Source: Bacteroidetes bacterium UBA1947 (GTDB lineage: Bacteria > Bacteroidota > Bacteroidia > Chitinophagales > Chitinophagaceae). From it: a DNA stretch of 64,000 nucleotides. The stretch's first letter is position 1, and each line of letters opens with the position of its first letter. The notes under the pieces are model-generated. The model was not told the DNA's origin. It searched no databases and was given only the letters and a program-made list of their open reading frames with translations. Both the position numbers and the translations under genes were made by a program. Positions 16,081 through 26,223 of the stretch are shown in pieces. The DNA is taken from the NCBI GenBank assembly GCA_002336915.1, contig DDET01000058.1, forward strand, positions 1 through 64,000. The letters are read 5' to 3'.

Positions 16081-17238
16081 CTATTTATTATCTGTATGTG
16101 GGTAGAAATAATCGTATGCTTTTTCCACAAAGCCACTTCCAAATCCGTCCAGGTTGTGCGAGGTGTATACTAAAACAATACAATCTGCATTGAGCATTGA
16201 TTTGACCCAGTCTACTTTATCAATGGGTGTACCCCAGACATTCTGGTCGATCGTTTTCTGATCTATCTCATCATGAAAGTAATTCCAGTACTTCCATTCG
16301 GTGTTTGCGTTCTTCATCAGGCCGTCAGTTATCAGCGTCCAAACAAAGCTGTCACCGAGATAAACAGTTTTAGGCTTGGTCTTGGTTGAATCGCTATCAT
16401 AAACAATGCAGGGATAATAAAAGGTATCGTGCGCAACAGGAAAGATCACATTCATGATCTGCGCCAGGTCATCGTCTGTGCCTCTTGCGGTATCGACACG
16501 TTCTACCACAGACCATGAAGGATGAGGCATGCTGATATGTCGCAGCCGCTCTGTGTATTTAACCAGGCTATCGGCAGCAAATGCTGCGCCAAATGCTGTC
16601 CAGTGTATGCCGGTGCGGGATATGAGCGTATTTGTATACTTAGGCTTCAAGGCCAGGAACCAGGCATTGAAATCTATTTGATGAAGGCCAAGCGAGTCGC
16701 CTAGGTACATATATAGCTCTCGATAAGTGTTTCCTTTTTTCGGGTTTGTGGCAGGTGGCAGATACTCGGGAAAGTAATCTGCTTTGGAAGGGGCATGTAC
16801 GATAATTATTGTTTTATTCATTGCCTCGAATGTATCTTGTATACGTTTTAACTTAAACAAAACTTCCCTGGCGCGGTTCGAGTCTAATAAGCTCTGCCTG
16901 TTATAGTCTTTTATATAGTCGCTTTGGTATAAATAATTTTGTTTTCCCACAATGACATCGACAGTATGTGTCATCTTGAATAGTGAAAAATCAATTTGGT
17001 TATTGATACGTACGATGTATTCATGAAAGCCAAAGGCGTCATTCAAGTATTTGGATTTCTCCTCCTGGTATGAACCATCGAACCATTTTGTCTTTGAAAA
17101 ATAACTATTCGGTGCGATCGGGAAAGACCCTTTGAGTACATCAATGTCAACGATTTTTGTGTTTTGCTGCAGCATTGGCAGGAATAGCAAGCCAAAAAGA
17201 AAAATAAACAGGCCGTTCTTTATTTTCTCCGCTTTCAT
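16081..17238 (-). CDS. AlgX/AlgJ-like (DHHW) SGNH-family protein
   Basis: The 385-residue protein has an N-terminal membrane anchor (about 10-24) and an extracytoplasmic SGNH-hydrolase-like domain of the alginate O-acetyltransferase AlgX/AlgJ type. Recognisable are the acidic/His segment RTGIHWTAFGAAFAADSL and the nucleophile block YLGDSFVWTL. Such proteins take an acetyl group delivered across the membrane by an MBOAT partner and place it on a polysaccharide. The MBOAT gene is immediately upstream with a 2-base gap, which strongly supports a functional pair. Confidence 0.85.
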   Translation of the reverse strand: MKAEKIKNGLFIFLFGLLFLPMLQQNTKIVDIDVLKGSFPIAPNSYFSKTKWFDGSYQEEKSKYLNDAFGFHEYIVRINNQIDFSLFKMTHTVDVIVGKQNYLYQSDYIKDYNRQSLLDSNRAREVLFKLKRIQDTFEAMNKTIIIVHAPSKADYFPEYLPPATNPKKGNTYRELYMYLGDSLGLHQIDFNAWFLALKPKYTNTLISRTGIHWTAFGAAFAADSLVKYTERLRHISMPHPSWSVVERVDTARGTDDDLAQIMNVIFPVAHDTFYYPCIVYDSDSTKTKPKTVYLGDSFVWTLITDGLMKNANTEWKYWNYFHDEIDQKTIDQNVWGTPIDKVDWVKSMLNADCIVLVYTSHNLDGFGSGFVEKAYDYFYPHTDNK

Positions 17239-17240
17239 AC

Positions 17241-18665
17241 TTAAAACCTGAAGTAAATAAAAGGATTAAAAGTAGAAATAGTGATCCTGCCCGCAGAAAT
17301 GATGCACAAAAGCAAAACCAGGAATACCATTACGTAATGGCGCCTTAAAGTATACTGTTCAAAAAACACTTTGTGCTGTATGGCTTGTCCCCATTTTGAT
17401 AAAGTAAAAAAGGAAAAGAAAGCAGCTACCGCCAGCAAGTAGAAAAACTGTCCCTCGGGTCTCCAGTCATAAGTATTGCCATACCAGTGGAACATCCGCT
17501 CGAGGTATTCCAGTGAATAATGGAAATATTCTATCCTGAAAAACACCCAGCCTATCATGACCACAAAAAAAGTATACAGGAAAGCAGCTTTGCCGAGCTT
17601 TGCAAGCCACTTGCCGAGGAAGAGCCTTTCGAGCACCAGGAAAATGCCGTGGTAAGCCCCCCAGGCAATAAAGCCCCAGGCAGCCCCGTGCCAAAGGCCG
17701 GAAGCAAGGAATACGAACCATAAATTAAAGTATAGCCGCCATTTGCTTTTTACCCGGTTGCCGCCAAGTGGTATATAGAGGTAGTTACGCATCCAGTTGC
17801 CCAATGTAATATGCCATTTACGCCAGAAGTCGGTAATGGATAAGGCTGTGTAGGGGTTGTTGAAATTCTCCGGGAACCTGAAGCCCATCATCAGGCCGAG
17901 GCCAATGGCCATGTCCGAATAGCCTGAAAAGTCGAAATATATCTGGAAAGTATAACTAAGCGCTCCCAGCCAGGCAGTAGCCGTACCTAACTGGTCGTGT
18001 GGCATAGCAAATATTACATCTGCGGCTGAGCCTACAGCATTTGCAATAAGCACCTTTTTGCCCAGGCCGATAAAGAAACGATACAAGCCGCGTAAGCGGT
18101 TGTCGGGATTTTCATATTCTGTATGGTCGTAGATCTGCCCTGCAAAATCGTGGTAACGGATGATGGGTCCTGCGATAAGTTTGGGAAAGAGAATGATGTA
18201 TAACTGGTAGTCCCAAAAGTTCTTGAGGGGCCTGTGTACCCCGCGATAGACATCCACCACATAGGTAAGCGTCTCGAAGGTATAAAATGATATCCCTATG
18301 GGCAGGGCAAGTTTTTCCCAGGTGATGGTATGCTGATGGAAATGGTTGAGGAAATGATTGAGATTATCAACAAAGAAATTACTATACTTAAAATAGAACA
18401 GGAGGCCGAGATTGATGGATAAGGACAGTAAAAGCACGAGGGACTTTAGGTATTTGCTGACGGCACGGGCCATGAACCGCACCAGGTAAAAATCGATGAA
18501 GGTGGTGCCAAGAATAACGAAGATGAATTTAGGTGCGCCCCAGGCATAGAAAAATACGCTGCCGAGTAATATTATTATATTTTTAAATTTCTTGTCGGCT
18601 ATATAATAAGCCAGGAAGAAAATAGGGAGAAAATAAAATATAAAAATAATGCTGCTAAATACCAT
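17241..18665 (-). CDS. MBOAT-family O-acyltransferase (AlgI-like)
   Basis: The 474-residue polytopic membrane protein carries the AlgI-type signatures YFDFSGYSDMAIGLGLMMGF, NFNNPYTALSITDFWRKWHI and the catalytic His in FLASGLWHGAAWGFIAWG. MBOAT proteins move an acyl group, usually acetyl, from the cytoplasm across the inner membrane. With the adjacent AlgX/J-like gene it probably acetylates a surface or exported polysaccharide. Length is normal for the family. The polysaccharide itself cannot be named. Confidence 0.93.
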   Translation of the reverse strand: MVFSSIIFIFYFLPIFFLAYYIADKKFKNIIILLGSVFFYAWGAPKFIFVILGTTFIDFYLVRFMARAVSKYLKSLVLLLSLSINLGLLFYFKYSNFFVDNLNHFLNHFHQHTITWEKLALPIGISFYTFETLTYVVDVYRGVHRPLKNFWDYQLYIILFPKLIAGPIIRYHDFAGQIYDHTEYENPDNRLRGLYRFFIGLGKKVLIANAVGSAADVIFAMPHDQLGTATAWLGALSYTFQIYFDFSGYSDMAIGLGLMMGFRFPENFNNPYTALSITDFWRKWHITLGNWMRNYLYIPLGGNRVKSKWRLYFNLWFVFLASGLWHGAAWGFIAWGAYHGIFLVLERLFLGKWLAKLGKAAFLYTFFVVMIGWVFFRIEYFHYSLEYLERMFHWYGNTYDWRPEGQFFYLLAVAAFFSFFTLSKWGQAIQHKVFFEQYTLRRHYVMVFLVLLLCIISAGRITISTFNPFIYFRF

Positions 18666-18807
18666 TGAGTATAGGTGATATTTTTATTTAAACATATTGA
18701 AGTTCGATGGAAAAATACTAAATGGATCAAATAATACCATGACATTTTTAAAAAAAGCAAGCAAAGCATGTTTTGGCAAAAATGTATCATTATCCATGTG
18801 AATATGG

Positions 18808-18815
18808 TAACTTCG
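18808..18815 (+). promoter_or_regulatory. -7 box before prfA
   Basis: TAACTTCG fits the TAnnTTyG form, 18 bases before the prfA ATG. Confidence 0.35.
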
Positions 18816-18833
18816 CACACCTGAATTGAATAG

Positions 18834-19919
18834 ATGAGTTCCTTTATTGACAAGCTGGAGGCTATTAACGCCAGATTTGAAGACCTGGGTGTAGCCTTGA
18901 CCAACCCCGAAGTAGTAAGCGATAACAAACGTTTTTCGCAAACTAGCCGTGAATACCGCAAACTTGAGAAAATAGTTGAGGCCCGTAAGCGTTATATAGC
19001 ATGTATAGAAGGCATTGATTTTGCACGCGAAGTACTGAATGGCGAAAGCGATGAGGAACTGCGTGACATGGCGAAGGAAGACCTGGAAAAGCAGGAAGCC
19101 GAAAAAATAAAACTTGAAGACGAAATAAGGCAGTTGCTGATACCCAAAGACCCCCAGGACGAGAAGAATGCGATACTGGAAATAAGGGCAGGCACCGGTG
19201 GCGATGAAGCGAGCCTTTTTGCCGGCGAACTGATGAGGATGTACCTGCGCTATTGCGAAAGGAGGAACTGGAAAGTATCTGTACTAAGCGAAACGGAAGG
19301 TACAGTGGGCGGCTATAAAGAAGTGCAGCTGGAAGTACTGGGCGAAGATGTGTATGGGACCCTGAAGTTTGAAAGCGGGGTGCACCGCGTACAGCGTGTG
19401 CCGGCAACAGAAGCCAGCGGCCGCGTGCATACATCGGCAGCTACGGTGGCGGTAATGCCTGAGGCTGAGGAAATAGATTTTGAGCTAAAGGAAAGCGACC
19501 TGAAAATGGAAACCGCACGAAGCGGTGGTGCAGGAGGGCAGAATGTAAATAAGGTGGAGACGAAGGTGATACTGACCCACGTACCCACCGGCACGGTGAT
19601 AACCTGCCAGACAGAGCGTACCCAGCTGGGCAACAGGGAGAAGGCTACCGAGATGATGCGCACCAAGTTGTATGAAGAGCAGGTGAGGAAACAGGAAGAT
19701 GAAATATCAAGGCGGAGAAAGAGCCTGGTAAGCACCGGCGACCGATCGGCCAAGATACGTACCTATAACTTTCCGCAGGGCAGGGTAACCGACCACCGCA
19801 TCAATATGACGCTCTATGCCTTAGATGCATTTATGAACGGTGATATACAGGAGATGCTGGATGCGCTGCAGTTTGCCGAAAATGCCGAAAAGATGCATGC
19901 CGGCGAAACAGTGATATAA
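18834..19919 (+). CDS. prfA: Peptide chain release factor 1
   Basis: The 361-residue class I release factor ends translation at UAA and UAG. The codon-recognition motif PAT is at residues 190-192, which marks RF1 rather than RF2 (SPF). The universally conserved GGQ that triggers peptide release is at 234-236 within [14 protein letters not shown]. Length is normal. It sits between two glycan gene groups but is an unrelated housekeeping gene, divergent from the MBOAT gene. Confidence 0.98.
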   Translation: MSSFIDKLEAINARFEDLGVALTNPEVVSDNKRFSQTSREYRKLEKIVEARKRYIACIEGIDFAREVLNGESDEELRDMAKEDLEKQEAEKIKLEDEIRQLLIPKDPQDEKNAILEIRAGTGGDEASLFAGELMRMYLRYCERRNWKVSVLSETEGTVGGYKEVQLEVLGEDVYGTLKFESGVHRVQRVPATEASGRVHTSAATVAVMPEAEEIDFELKESDLKMETARSGGAGGQNVNKVETKVILTHVPTGTVITCQTERTQLGNREKATEMMRTKLYEEQVRKQEDEISRRRKSLVSTGDRSAKIRTYNFPQGRVTDHRINMTLYALDAFMNGDIQEMLDALQFAENAEKMHAGETVI

Positions 19920-19994
19920 GAATAGCAATATTAGGAAATTGAACAGCAAATACTTAAGTTTAAATATATATTTTTTAACCCCCGAATTATAACG

Positions 19995-20963
19995 ATGAGC
20001 ACTCCCCGTTTCGACCTGGTAGATATTACCCAGACCTTGCGTAAGCGCAGGCGTTTTATCCTTACCGTAACGGTTATAGCCCTTGTATTGGGCGGCGTTT
20101 TTAGCCTTATCAGGAAGAAGAAATTTGAAGGCAAATCGGAGTTCCTGGTGAGCAACCCACTCTATTCCGACCGTGTTAACATGTTTGGCGCGTCGACCAA
20201 TAAGATGGATTACTTTGGCGACGAAGACGACATTGACAAAGTGATAGCGCTGGGCGAATCGGATACCGTAATGATGCAGGTGATAAAAGGCACAGGCCTT
20301 GACGGATGGTACAAACTGGACGTAAATGACCGTAAGCAGTATAATAAGCTCAAGCAGATGTTCCATAAGCAAATGGACCTGAAGCGCACGGAAACGCGTA
20401 TGATGGAGCTCACTTATATTGATGAAGACCCTGAACGTGCTGCCATAGTGGCCAATGAAGCAGAAAAAGACCTGGAGCGCGCATACCGCGGTATATACAA
20501 TACCATGCGGGCTAATGTGCACAACTCGCTAAAAGCGAAAATGGTGGAACAGGATAGCATTATTAATGCGCTGACCGATACATTGGCAAGGATACGTGAA
20601 GAGTCGGGCATATACGATGTAATAAGCCCCAACAGGGATAATATCATGATGGGCGCTGTAAGGGGAAATGGCAAGAACCTGGGCAGGAATATTGAATTGA
20701 TACAAAACTATGAGTCATTAAAAGACATGACCGTATCCGACAGGGCCAAGATATCTTCCTTACTACAGCAGTATTCAACAGGTGTTGACTCCGGCCAGAT
20801 ATCTTTCTTCCAGGTAACATCGAGTGCGAAGCCACCTGTGGAACCTAAAGGCCCCGGAATTATTATCATCCTGGCATCGAGCTTGTTCTTAGGATTTTTC
20901 TTCGCCAGCCTGTATGTATTACTGACCACATATTACAGTGAGCTGATAGCAGTAGAAAGATAA
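19995..20963 (+). CDS. Wzz-like polysaccharide chain-length/export protein
   Basis: The 322-residue protein has the classic Wzz topology: a short cytoplasmic N-terminus, a transmembrane helix at about 21-38, a large extracytoplasmic helical domain (about 40-290) and a second transmembrane helix near 295-318 preceded by Pro-rich SSAKPPVEPKGPG. Wzz proteins set polysaccharide chain length. Its stop shares one base with the start of the O-antigen-ligase-like gene (TAATG), so the two are translationally coupled. No tyrosine-kinase domain is attached. Confidence 0.85.
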   Translation: MSTPRFDLVDITQTLRKRRRFILTVTVIALVLGGVFSLIRKKKFEGKSEFLVSNPLYSDRVNMFGASTNKMDYFGDEDDIDKVIALGESDTVMMQVIKGTGLDGWYKLDVNDRKQYNKLKQMFHKQMDLKRTETRMMELTYIDEDPERAAIVANEAEKDLERAYRGIYNTMRANVHNSLKAKMVEQDSIINALTDTLARIREESGIYDVISPNRDNIMMGAVRGNGKNLGRNIELIQNYESLKDMTVSDRAKISSLLQQYSTGVDSGQISFFQVTSSAKPPVEPKGPGIIIILASSLFLGFFFASLYVLLTTYYSELIAVER

Positions 20964-22426
20964 TGCAGCAGCTAGCGGAATATAAGTGGTGGCAGGGGAT
21001 AAGCCTGGCAATACTGTTTGTAAGTATTGCAGCATTTGCATACACAGGCTCATACCTGGTGCTGGCCGTGCCCGTGATATACCTGTTTGTATTGCTGGTA
21101 GGCATTAACTGGAAAACCGCTTACTGGATACTACTATTTTCCATCCCATTTTCCATACAGCTTGAATTTTTTAGTGGCACACTGTCTACAACGGTGCCCG
21201 ATGAACCTATCATGTGGCTCCTCCTGCTCATGTTTGGGGTCACGTTTGTTCGGCACCCGGATATATTCCCTAAACATTGGTGGAGAAATCCGCTGGTGCT
21301 GGTGGTGCTATTGCAGTATGTATGGCTGATAGTGGCTGTGTACTACTCAAAAGAGTCCTTCCTCTCTATCAAATTCTTATTGGCCAAAACATGGTTCCTG
21401 GTATCGTTTTTTGTTATACCCTTCTTTGTTTTCAGGGATAAGAAAGATTTCCGGAGGGGTTTCTTCCTGCTGCTTACTGCACTCTCCATAACGATGGTGA
21501 TCGTGTTGATCAGGCACAAGGCTTATGGCTTTCACTTTATGAAGGTGGAAAAAGCGGTACGTGGCCTGTACTATAACCACGTTGACTATTCCACGGTGAT
21601 ATCTATGTTCTTCCCCTTGCTTTTGGTAGCATACCCAATGCTGAAGGGCAGGCCCGGGTTGAAGATATTACTGGCTGTACTCATTGCATTTTTCCTGGTT
21701 GCTACTTACCTCACTTTTGCCCGCGCGGCAATGGTGGCCATCGTGTTCTCACTGGCTATAGGGGTAGCCACAAGGCTAAGGCTTGCCAATATCGTAATGC
21801 CGGTTTTTTATGTGTGCATGGCAGCTATGTTGTTTTTTATGGTGCAGCATAATAAATACATTGACTACAGGCCCAATTATAATAAGACCTACATGCACAA
21901 GAAGTTTGCCGATCACGTGGTGGCAACTTTCAGGGGCGAGGATATGTCATCAATGGAGCGCTTGTACAGGTGGGTGGCGGGTATCAGGATGAGCCAGGAC
22001 AGGCCTATAACAGGTTATGGCCCCAATGCCTTTTACTACTATTATAAACCTTACGCAGTAACTTCTTTCCGTACCTATGTGAGCAGGAACCTCGAACGGT
22101 CTACCACGCACAACTATTTCCTCTACATGCTGGTGGAGCAGGGCTGGCCGGCTATGATATTATATGCCATACTGGTAGCATTGGTTTTTTCGCAGGCGCA
22201 AAAAATATACTTCCGGTTTACGGATAAATTCTACAAGAACGTAACACTGGGGATATCCATGATGTTCGCCGCAGGCTTTATCAATAACTTTTTCTCAGAG
22301 CTGCTGGAAACACACAAAGTAGGTTGTCTCTTTTTCCTGACCATATCCTTGCTGGTAGTGCTGGATAAAAAGAGCCGTGATGAGCAAAAACTGGTAGCCG
22401 AAGGGAGCGCGATACCTATATCATAA
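20963..22426 (+). CDS. O-antigen ligase/polymerase-like membrane protein
   Basis: The 487-residue protein has about ten to twelve transmembrane segments and a large extracytoplasmic loop (about 290-385). The loop contains GYGPNAFYYYYKPY and the conserved STTHNYFLYMLVEQG of the WaaL/Wzy_C family, where the His is functionally important. It probably polymerises or ligates the glycan whose length the Wzz-like partner controls. Its end overlaps the convergent ispG gene by 11 bases. Confidence 0.87.
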   Translation: MQQLAEYKWWQGISLAILFVSIAAFAYTGSYLVLAVPVIYLFVLLVGINWKTAYWILLFSIPFSIQLEFFSGTLSTTVPDEPIMWLLLLMFGVTFVRHPDIFPKHWWRNPLVLVVLLQYVWLIVAVYYSKESFLSIKFLLAKTWFLVSFFVIPFFVFRDKKDFRRGFFLLLTALSITMVIVLIRHKAYGFHFMKVEKAVRGLYYNHVDYSTVISMFFPLLLVAYPMLKGRPGLKILLAVLIAFFLVATYLTFARAAMVAIVFSLAIGVATRLRLANIVMPVFYVCMAAMLFFMVQHNKYIDYRPNYNKTYMHKKFADHVVATFRGEDMSSMERLYRWVAGIRMSQDRPITGYGPNAFYYYYKPYAVTSFRTYVSRNLERSTTHNYFLYMLVEQGWPAMILYAILVALVFSQAQKIYFRFTDKFYKNVTLGISMMFAAGFINNFFSELLETHKVGCLFFLTISLLVVLDKKSRDEQKLVAEGSAIPIS

Positions 22427-24422
22427 TTGCAGGCTCTACCCAGGCCTCATTGTCTTTCAACAGAGATATCAATTCATCTACCGCTATATCACTAGGCACA
22501 TTCCGCTTTACCACTTCTTTGCCTTTGTATAAAGTTATTTTGCCGGGGCCACTGCCTACGTAGCCAAAATCGGCATCGGCCATCTCGCCGGGGCCATTCA
22601 CGATACAGCCCATAATGGCGATCTTAAGACCTTTGAGGTGTGAAGTGGCTGAACGTATCTTGGCTGTAGTTTCCTGCAGGTCGAAGAGCGTGCGGCCGCA
22701 ACTGGGGCAGCTTATGTATTCTGTTTTGCTGATGCGGGTACGTACAGCCTGCAACACAGAGAAAGCAGTATTATTCAGGAACTGGTGATTGTTACTTACG
22801 GGGAGATAAGTGCGGCCACTTACTTTCTGGTTTTGTATCTGCGCCGGGTCATTTTTCAACCAAATGCCATCGCCAAAGCCATCCAGGTATAAAGCACCCG
22901 TTTCGGTAGCCAGGTGTATCAGTTGTTCGTCGATACTGGTGTCATTGCTGTACACCTGAAGGATAACAGGGTTGGTGCATTGCTGCTGTAGCAACTCAAT
23001 AAGAAAACGCCTTGCTGATGGCATAGCATGCGCATTGCTGCTGCTGATGCACAAAACTGTGTTCGCATTTTCTTTGACTTTGGCAATTACCTGCATCAAT
23101 TGTTCCCAGTCCCCATTCGCATCAATAGCTACGAAATGAAGCTCCGGGATATGGCTTGCCTCTTCAATAAATTCCTCCTGCCTCAGCAACGCATGATACT
23201 TCACATCCGTTGCAGGGCATACTTTACTATTGCAAATAACTTGTAAGGTGCCTGGTAGTGCGAACTCAATTAGTTTATCGCCTGTATAGATGTAATCAGC
23301 CGCACCATCGCCTATTGTCCATTTGTCTGTGGCCTCATCGTATTGATAGCCTATGGCATGGAGATCGGTATGTGCTATTGTTGCTGCATCTCTAAAGTCA
23401 GCGACTACTACGGGTACGTACGTGCCGCCTATATTATTTACGGCAGTACTGTTGCGCCTTTTGTAAGAGAAAGCATCGTAGGGAAGATGTATTTTTTTCT
23501 GTTCGCTAAGTGGCTGTATCGGTGCATGCGATGCACGGGTTTCATAACGCTTCACAATATCGCGGCAAACCGGTATCTCAAATTCAGGATCTTCCGTTAG
23601 TGACACACGAATGGTATCGCCTATGCCATCTTCCAGCAATGTACCGATACCGATAGCGCTTTTTATGCGCCCGTCCTCACCATCACCTGCTTCCGTAACA
23701 CCCAGGTGTAATGGATAGCATTCACCAAACTCTTCATCCATCTTTTGCACCAGCAGTCGGTAGGCTTGCACCATCACCAGCGGGTTGCTCGATTTCATAC
23801 TGAGTATGATCTCGTGGTAGCTTTCATCTCTTGCTATGCGCAGGAATTCCATGGCGCTCTCCACCATGCCGATGGGCGTATCGCCATATCGGCTCATGAT
23901 GCGGTCGCTCAGGGAGCCATGATTGGTGCCTATGCGCATGGCTGTGCCATACTCTTTGCAAATTTTCACCAGCGGGGTAAAACGCTCACGTATGCGGTCC
24001 ACTTCTGCAGCATACTCCGCATTGGTGTACTCTATGAAATCAAACTTCTTTTTGTCTATGTAATTGCCCGGGTTTACGCGCACTTTTTCTACGATACGCG
24101 CAGCTATTTCGGCGGCATTTGGTGTGTAGTGTATATCGGCAACAAGCGGTGTATCATACCCTTGTTTTCGCAGCTCATTTTTTATCAGCAGCAGGTTCTC
24201 CGCTTCTTTTTTGCTGGGCGCTGTTATGCGCACCAGCTCGGCACCTGCTTCAATACAGCGTATACTCTGTGCCACGGTGGCCGCAGTGTCCATCGTATCC
24301 GTCGTGGTCATGGTTTGGATACGGATAGGATGCCCATTACCCAGTAAGAGCTTGCCGATCCTTACCTCGCGCGTAGACAAGCGGCGGTACTGTATGAGCG
24401 AGGGGCAGTATTGCTGTAGCAT
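22416..24422 (-). CDS. ispG: 4-hydroxy-3-methylbut-2-enyl diphosphate synthase, large form
   Basis: The 668-residue enzyme performs the penultimate step of the MEP isoprenoid pathway using a [4Fe-4S] cluster. The N-terminal TIM barrel (about 1-280; VRIGKLLLGNGHPIRIQTMT) and the C-terminal cluster-binding domain (CPSCGRTLF and GCIVNGPGEMADADFGYVG) are separated by an insertion of about 250 residues. The insertion marks the long three-domain IspG of Bacteroidota, Chlamydiae and plants, against about 370-400 residues in E. coli. Length is therefore normal for this phylum. Confidence 0.97.
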   Translation of the reverse strand: MLQQYCPSLIQYRRLSTREVRIGKLLLGNGHPIRIQTMTTTDTMDTAATVAQSIRCIEAGAELVRITAPSKKEAENLLLIKNELRKQGYDTPLVADIHYTPNAAEIAARIVEKVRVNPGNYIDKKKFDFIEYTNAEYAAEVDRIRERFTPLVKICKEYGTAMRIGTNHGSLSDRIMSRYGDTPIGMVESAMEFLRIARDESYHEIILSMKSSNPLVMVQAYRLLVQKMDEEFGECYPLHLGVTEAGDGEDGRIKSAIGIGTLLEDGIGDTIRVSLTEDPEFEIPVCRDIVKRYETRASHAPIQPLSEQKKIHLPYDAFSYKRRNSTAVNNIGGTYVPVVVADFRDAATIAHTDLHAIGYQYDEATDKWTIGDGAADYIYTGDKLIEFALPGTLQVICNSKVCPATDVKYHALLRQEEFIEEASHIPELHFVAIDANGDWEQLMQVIAKVKENANTVLCISSSNAHAMPSARRFLIELLQQQCTNPVILQVYSNDTSIDEQLIHLATETGALYLDGFGDGIWLKNDPAQIQNQKVSGRTYLPVSNNHQFLNNTAFSVLQAVRTRISKTEYISCPSCGRTLFDLQETTAKIRSATSHLKGLKIAIMGCIVNGPGEMADADFGYVGSGPGKITLYKGKEVVKRNVPSDIAVDELISLLKDNEAWVEPAIMI

Positions 24423-24441
24423 AGATGGTATTAATGCAGCG

Positions 24442-24449
24442 CAAAGTTA
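24442..24449 (-). promoter_or_regulatory. -7 box before ispG
   Basis: On the minus strand TAACTTTG matches TAnnTTTG, 19 bases before the ATG. Confidence 0.45.
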
Positions 24450-24571
24450 CTTAATATAAGCTTGCAGAAATGTGAATTTTAATACTAAATATTTGTAAGA
24501 AAAATATAAATTGTAAGGAGAAGAAATTGTTACCGAAAGGCCAATATTGTGTATTTTACCTGAAACAATGT

Positions 24572-24579
24572 TATTTTCG
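24572..24579 (+). promoter_or_regulatory. Promoter before the alpha/beta hydrolase gene
   Basis: TATTTTCG fits TAnnTTyG, with a TTG at 24547-24549 as possible -33 element (22-base spacer). The ATG follows 19 bases later. Confidence 0.4.
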
Positions 24580-24598
24580 CAAAATCTTAAAAAGAGTA

Positions 24599-25360
24599 AT
24601 GCAATACGAAATCAAACATTTCGGCAAATTTAAGTTCGTAGAAGAAGGAGAAGGAGAGCCACTGGTATTACTTCATGGCTTGTTTGGTGCGTTAAGTAAC
24701 TTCAGGGACCTTGTTGACCATTTTAGGCATACACATAAGGTGATCATACCGATGTTACCCCTGTATGACCTTATTTTGCTGGATACTACCGTATCGGGCC
24801 TGGCAAAGTATGTGAGCAAATTCATAGAAGCACGTGAGTTGAGGAAAGTTCACCTGCTGGGCAATTCATTAGGCGGGCATATAGGGCTGGTTTATACCTT
24901 GAAGCACCCCGAAATTGTTAAAACTATCACATTGACCGGCAGCTCCGGCCTTTTTGAGAATGGTATGGGTGAAACCTACCCCAAGAGAGGCGACTATGAG
25001 TATGTAAAGAAAAAGACAGAACTTACCTTTTACGATCCCAATATGGCCAGTAAAGAACTGGTGGATGAAGTGTTTGCAATAACCAACAACAGGTTGAAGG
25101 CCTTAAAGATCATCTCCTTGGCCAAATCGGCCATACGCCACAATCTTGGTGACGAATTGCAGGACATAAAAACACCTGCCTGCCTTATCTGGGGTAAAAA
25201 TGACACTATTACTCCCCCCATGGTGGCCGAAGAATTCCATAAACTGTTACCCAATTCCGAGCTGCATTTTGTAGATAAGTGCGGCCACGCGCCCATGATG
25301 GAGGTTCCTGAGGAATTTAACAAGATACTGGATGAGTTTCTCGCCAAACACAAAGGTTAA
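24599..25360 (+). CDS. Alpha/beta-fold hydrolase
   Basis: The 253-residue protein has the fold's oxyanion-hole motif LLHGLFGALSNF near residue 25-36, the nucleophile elbow GNSLGGH (Ser near 92), an acidic residue in CLIWGKNDTITPP and the catalytic His in DKCGHAPMMEVPEEFN. The triad looks complete, so it is a working esterase or C-C hydrolase of unknown substrate. The ATG at 24599 is used because the family's first strand starts there. Confidence 0.88.
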   Translation: MQYEIKHFGKFKFVEEGEGEPLVLLHGLFGALSNFRDLVDHFRHTHKVIIPMLPLYDLILLDTTVSGLAKYVSKFIEARELRKVHLLGNSLGGHIGLVYTLKHPEIVKTITLTGSSGLFENGMGETYPKRGDYEYVKKKTELTFYDPNMASKELVDEVFAITNNRLKALKIISLAKSAIRHNLGDELQDIKTPACLIWGKNDTITPPMVAEEFHKLLPNSELHFVDKCGHAPMMEVPEEFNKILDEFLAKHKG

Positions 25361-25458
25361 AAATTGTCATCTTACTGTTATAATTGTGGAAACGAACAAA
25401 ACTGGTGCAAGATTTGTATTAGTATAGTTGGAGCATGTAAATAGAACGTGTAGACGAA

Positions 25459-26121
25459 ATGAACATAGAACAACTGATATCGCCCGTAGTACCCACATTG
25501 GAGCTGACCGACACCGGGAGCAGGGCATTATCGCTGATGGAAGAAAATAACTTTACCCATCTCCCCCTCATAGAAGACCAGCAATACAAGGCACTGATAC
25601 TTGAAAATGATGTGTTGGACTGGGAAATGCCTGAAGCGCCACTAAGTAAAGCGGATTTTTTAAGCTACAGGCCGGCGGTGTTTTCTAATAGCCACCCTTA
25701 CGATGCAATGCGTATAGCGCACCAGCATAACCTGAGCATAGTACCCGTGATAGATGGCAGCAACAACTACCTCGGTGCTATTACAAGGAGTGGTTTGCTA
25801 ACGTATATCACGGAAAGTAGCGGCCTTGATAACCCCGGTGCTATCATAGTGCTGGAACTGGAACCAAGGAACTATTCGCTGGTGGAAATAGCGCGCATAT
25901 GTGAGAACGAGGATGTACTCATCATCAGCACGCAGCTAAGGAATAACGTGCATACCGGTAAGATAGAAGTGACCATAAAGACTAACCGTACAGACCTCGG
26001 TGCAGTGATATCATCCTTCGAGCGTCACGACTATATGGTAAAAGATGTATTTGGCGAGCACAGCAATGATGAAAACATGCGCGACAGGTATGATATGCTG
26101 ATGAACTTCATCAACATGTAA
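25459..26121 (+). CDS. CBS-domain protein with C-terminal ACT domain
   Basis: The 220-residue protein has two CBS motifs (about 1-60 and 70-125; the second with IVPVIDGSNNYLGAITRSGLL), which usually bind adenosine nucleotides. An ACT-like domain follows from about 135 (AIIVLELEPRNYSLVEIARI). The layout matches AcuB-like regulators found beside NAD kinase or pyridoxine genes in Bacteroidota, though neither lies here. It is probably a cytoplasmic small-molecule sensor; the partner is unknown. Confidence 0.85.
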   Translation: MNIEQLISPVVPTLELTDTGSRALSLMEENNFTHLPLIEDQQYKALILENDVLDWEMPEAPLSKADFLSYRPAVFSNSHPYDAMRIAHQHNLSIVPVIDGSNNYLGAITRSGLLTYITESSGLDNPGAIIVLELEPRNYSLVEIARICENEDVLIISTQLRNNVHTGKIEVTIKTNRTDLGAVISSFERHDYMVKDVFGEHSNDENMRDRYDMLMNFINM

Positions 26122-26159
26122 ATAATGCAGAAACGGCCGAAAGGCCTCATAATATCAGG

Positions 26160-26190
26160 CCCGGTGCATCTAGCGCCGGGTTTTGTTTTT
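26160..26190 (+). terminator. Intrinsic terminator after the CBS-ACT gene
   Basis: CCCGGTGC pairs with GCGCCGGG (one G-T pair) around ATCTA, followed by TTTTGTTTTT. Confidence 0.8.
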
Positions 26191-26197
26191 GAATAAT

Positions 26198-26205
26198 TAT
26201 CTTTG
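26198..26205 (+). promoter_or_regulatory. -7 box before the DUF3109 gene
   Basis: TATCTTTG is an exact TAnnTTTG match 18 bases before the ATG. Confidence 0.5.
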
Positions 26206-26223
26206 CATTCCAAACCGTAAATA

